A stretch of 64,000 bases of DNA from Nemertoderma westbladi. Taxonomy: Eukaryota > Xenacoelomorpha > Nemertodermatida > Nemertodermatidae. The stretch is taken from contig JAUCBJ010009163.1 in the NCBI GenBank assembly GCA_032718475.1, forward strand, positions 124,001 to 188,000, written 5' to 3'. The notes under the pieces were generated by a model, which saw only the letters and a program-made list of their open reading frames with translations, made no database searches and was not told where the DNA came from. Both the position numbers and the translations under genes were made by a program. Position 1 is the stretch's first letter; the number at the start of each line of letters is the position of its first letter. Shown piece after piece: positions 62,426 through 64,000 of this stretch.

Positions 62426-63871
62426 ACAGGAGCCCCACAACAGCGAGTTAGCGGCGAAAGGGGGGGGGGGGCAGAGAGTGCCCCACAGGCGTCGACGGAT
62501 AATGCGCGGGCCGAGACAGGTAAACCGCAACACCCGGCGACGGAGAGTGATAGGGGGATTGCGAGTATCCCCAGCGGCGTGCAATCGAGCAGAGAGAGAC
62601 AGGTTGACGTCGCGAGAGGGCGGACGAAGCGTCGAGCCCGATCAGAAGAGGGAAGAAGAACAGTGGAGTTTAACCGGGAGGTCGACGAGAGATCTCACGA
62701 GCGGGAATACTGCACTACAGAGAGAAGAAGGGAAGAGAGTAGAAGAAGTGTCGCCGCGAACGACAGGAGAGCGAGGACGGATAGCGAGCCGTCGGTAGTA
62801 GAGGTGGAGACGGAGAGTCAGCAGGGTCGAACTTCGGGAGATTGCCGTCGCCCCGGAGGAGCGCGACCTGACGAGGCGTATTGCGCGCAGAGAGAGGGGT
62901 ACGGGATGTACCGGCACGAGAGCGAGAGCAGTAGAGGGGGTCGAAGAGAAGCTTCCCGACGGGATATACCTACCGATCGAGAATGCGGTGGCCGCGGGGA
63001 GGATTATTCGAGAAGGATAAACTTCGATCCCGAGCGACACATACAGACTGCAGGACATACTGTAGGCCTTACTGCACATACCATAGGCTATGCTGAGAGA
63101 GATAATATAGGCGATAGGATAGCGCGAACAGCGGGATTAAACCCGGAAGTCGCGGAGTATATACCGGCAAGGAGGCCAGAAGTAGATAGGCCTATACCGG
63201 TACCAGCACAGCAGTATGACTACAGCATGCAAGGACATAACATATACCCAGGGGAAGGGGGGATTATTGCGGATAGATGCATGGGCTCCAATATATTAAC
63301 ATCAACCCCAGTACCAAATATACCAGTGGGGGGGGGGGGGGGGGGACAGGGTGACATTCCCCCATCACAATATCAACAATATACCCCAGTAGGAGTAAGA
63401 ACATCGAACCCCTTGGACGAGAATAGATCATGCGACACAGAAATATGGAGGGGGCCGCTACCCCCTATGATATATCCAAGTCAGAGGAAAGCGGCAAACA
63501 GGACGAACGGACCGCACCCAACGGGAGAACCTATGCAGCACCCATCGAACCCATTGGAAGCGCAAGCGGTGGGGATGGCCACGTTAATCGATGCACTAAA
63601 AACAAGGATCGAGTTACCACCCGTGGAACCATTCAAATTCGATGGGAGTAGGCCGGAAGAATACCTACAGTTTCGGCGCATGTATAGTAACGAAATATTA
63701 ACGAAAAATTTGACGCAGGCGGAGTGCCTAAAGTATCTGCAAGTATATACAGGGGGCCCAGCATACGACATCGTGAGGCAATACCAGGGTATCGAGGGTG
63801 GCTTCACGACGGCATGGCGGGCGTTAGACAGGGAATACGGCACCCGGCCAAGATCATCCGGCAGACCCTGA
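62393..63871 (+). CDS. Element 4 Gag segments C and D (Arg-rich region and core)
   Basis: 492-codon ORF, the longest uninterrupted stretch of this Gag. It is entered in the -1 frame at poly-G tract 2 (62404-62423) and starts VGGGGGGATGAPQQRVSGER. It passes SGKPQHPATES, RRTVEFNREVDERSHEREYC, NPEVAEYIPARRPEVDRP, a third Gly tract (63328-63345, in frame), and the conserved core MATLIDALKTRIELPPVEPF to FTTAWRALDREYG. It shows that segments C and D belong to one protein. One base missing near 63838 throws it out of frame, and it stops at 63871. The ATG at 62393 is probably not a real start. Confidence 0.8.
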   Translation: MWRVGGGGGGATGAPQQRVSGERGGGAESAPQASTDNARAETGKPQHPATESDRGIASIPSGVQSSRERQVDVARGRTKRRARSEEGRRTVEFNREVDERSHEREYCTTERRREESRRSVAANDRRARTDSEPSVVEVETESQQGRTSGDCRRPGGARPDEAYCAQREGYGMYRHESESSRGGRREASRRDIPTDRECGGRGEDYSRRINFDPERHIQTAGHTVGLTAHTIGYAERDNIGDRIARTAGLNPEVAEYIPARRPEVDRPIPVPAQQYDYSMQGHNIYPGEGGIIADRCMGSNILTSTPVPNIPVGGGGGGQGDIPPSQYQQYTPVGVRTSNPLDENRSCDTEIWRGPLPPMIYPSQRKAANRTNGPHPTGEPMQHPSNPLEAQAVGMATLIDALKTRIELPPVEPFKFDGSRPEEYLQFRRMYSNEILTKNLTQAECLKYLQVYTGGPAYDIVRQYQGIEGGFTTAWRALDREYGTRPRSSGRP

Positions 63872-64000
63872 GAGGTATAACATCGGGTGGCCTACAGGAT
63901 AACCCCGTTAGCATAAAGACATTCGCTAACAAAGTCGAGAAGGCGCTAATCGTGCTAAAGACATTGGATGCGCCATACGAACTCAACGCGTCCAACAACA
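63841..64000 (+). CDS. Element 4 Gag core, continuation to window end
   Basis: After the single-base loss near 63838 the frame starting at 63841 codes HPAKIIRQTLRGITSGGLQ, then FANKVEKALIVLKTLDAPYE, the same as element 3 Gag. It is open to the window edge, so the remainder of this Gag lies outside. Confidence 0.75.

Larger units (their letters stand above)
60471..64000 (+). mobile_element. Element 4: 5'-truncated plus-strand copy of the element 2/3 family (runs off window)
   Basis: Gag modules in the same order as elements 2 and 3 but on the plus strand, starting inside the N-terminal segment. The 5' LTR and the first codons are absent. The sequence continues through the Gag core past the end of the window. 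It carries several poly-G tracts (60976-60988, 61658-61673, 62404-62423, 62460-62471, 63328-63345). Single-base frame breaks occur near 62060 and 63838. Whether pol and a 3' LTR follow cannot be seen. Confidence 0.9.

Overview
This is a window of animal nuclear DNA made almost entirely of repeats. It has no host gene, rRNA, tRNA or CRISPR array that I can support. BEL/Pao-type Gag, protease, reverse transcriptase (RT), RNase H and integrase (IN) sequences are present, and BEL/Pao elements are known only from metazoans. Together with the long AT-rich satellite this points to an invertebrate chromosome, possibly centromeric or pericentromeric heterochromatin (inference). I cannot name the species.

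The base layer is a 416-bp tandem satellite of about 26.4 kb (roughly 63 monomers), cut into five blocks: 1-2631, 15855-17970, 25551-26673, 38124-46552 and 47805-59967. Four elements have inserted into it. Each has a target-site duplication (TSD) lying in satellite sequence. (1) Element 1, 2632-15854, minus strand, is a 13.2-kb BEL/Pao-like LTR element (TSD CCACG). It carries ORF0, Gag-PR-RT-RNaseH and a 706-codon third ORF, but no integrase. (2) Element 2, 17971-25550, minus strand (TSD CATGT), is a very young non-autonomous element that keeps parts of gag and has lost nearly all of pol. (3) Element 3, 26674-38123, minus strand (TSD AAGTG), is a related and longer element with gag and pol, including a broken integrase. 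(4) A 1.25-kb piggyBac-like MITE lies at 46553-47804 (TTAA target). On the far right, 59968-60470 is unassigned AT-rich DNA. It joins element 4, a 5'-truncated plus-strand copy of the element 2/3 family that runs off the window at 64000.

The three element 2/3-family gag regions share one modular plan: an acidic/basic N-terminal region, a Glu/Arg coiled coil, a poly-G tract, an Asn-rich linker, 20-residue GLVGHVVSRQEVAGLSQP-type repeats, a second poly-G tract, an Arg-rich segment, a third Gly tract, the Gag core and zinc knuckles. At the first poly-G tract the frame breaks in the same phase in all three copies (13, 19 and 16 G). A -1 shift leads into the next module each time. This is the strongest candidate here for an undescribed expression mechanism. 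Element 1 also has its three ORFs in successive -1 frames with short overlaps.

Elements 2 and 3 carry an array of short hairpins downstream of their coding regions. The stems vary with compensating changes (GGTAC/GTACC, GGCAC/GTGCC, GGTGC/GCACC). Beside the 3' LTR both have an 11-bp hairpin next to the polypurine tract (PPT). Element 2 presumably moved using proteins of a relative such as an intact version of element 3.
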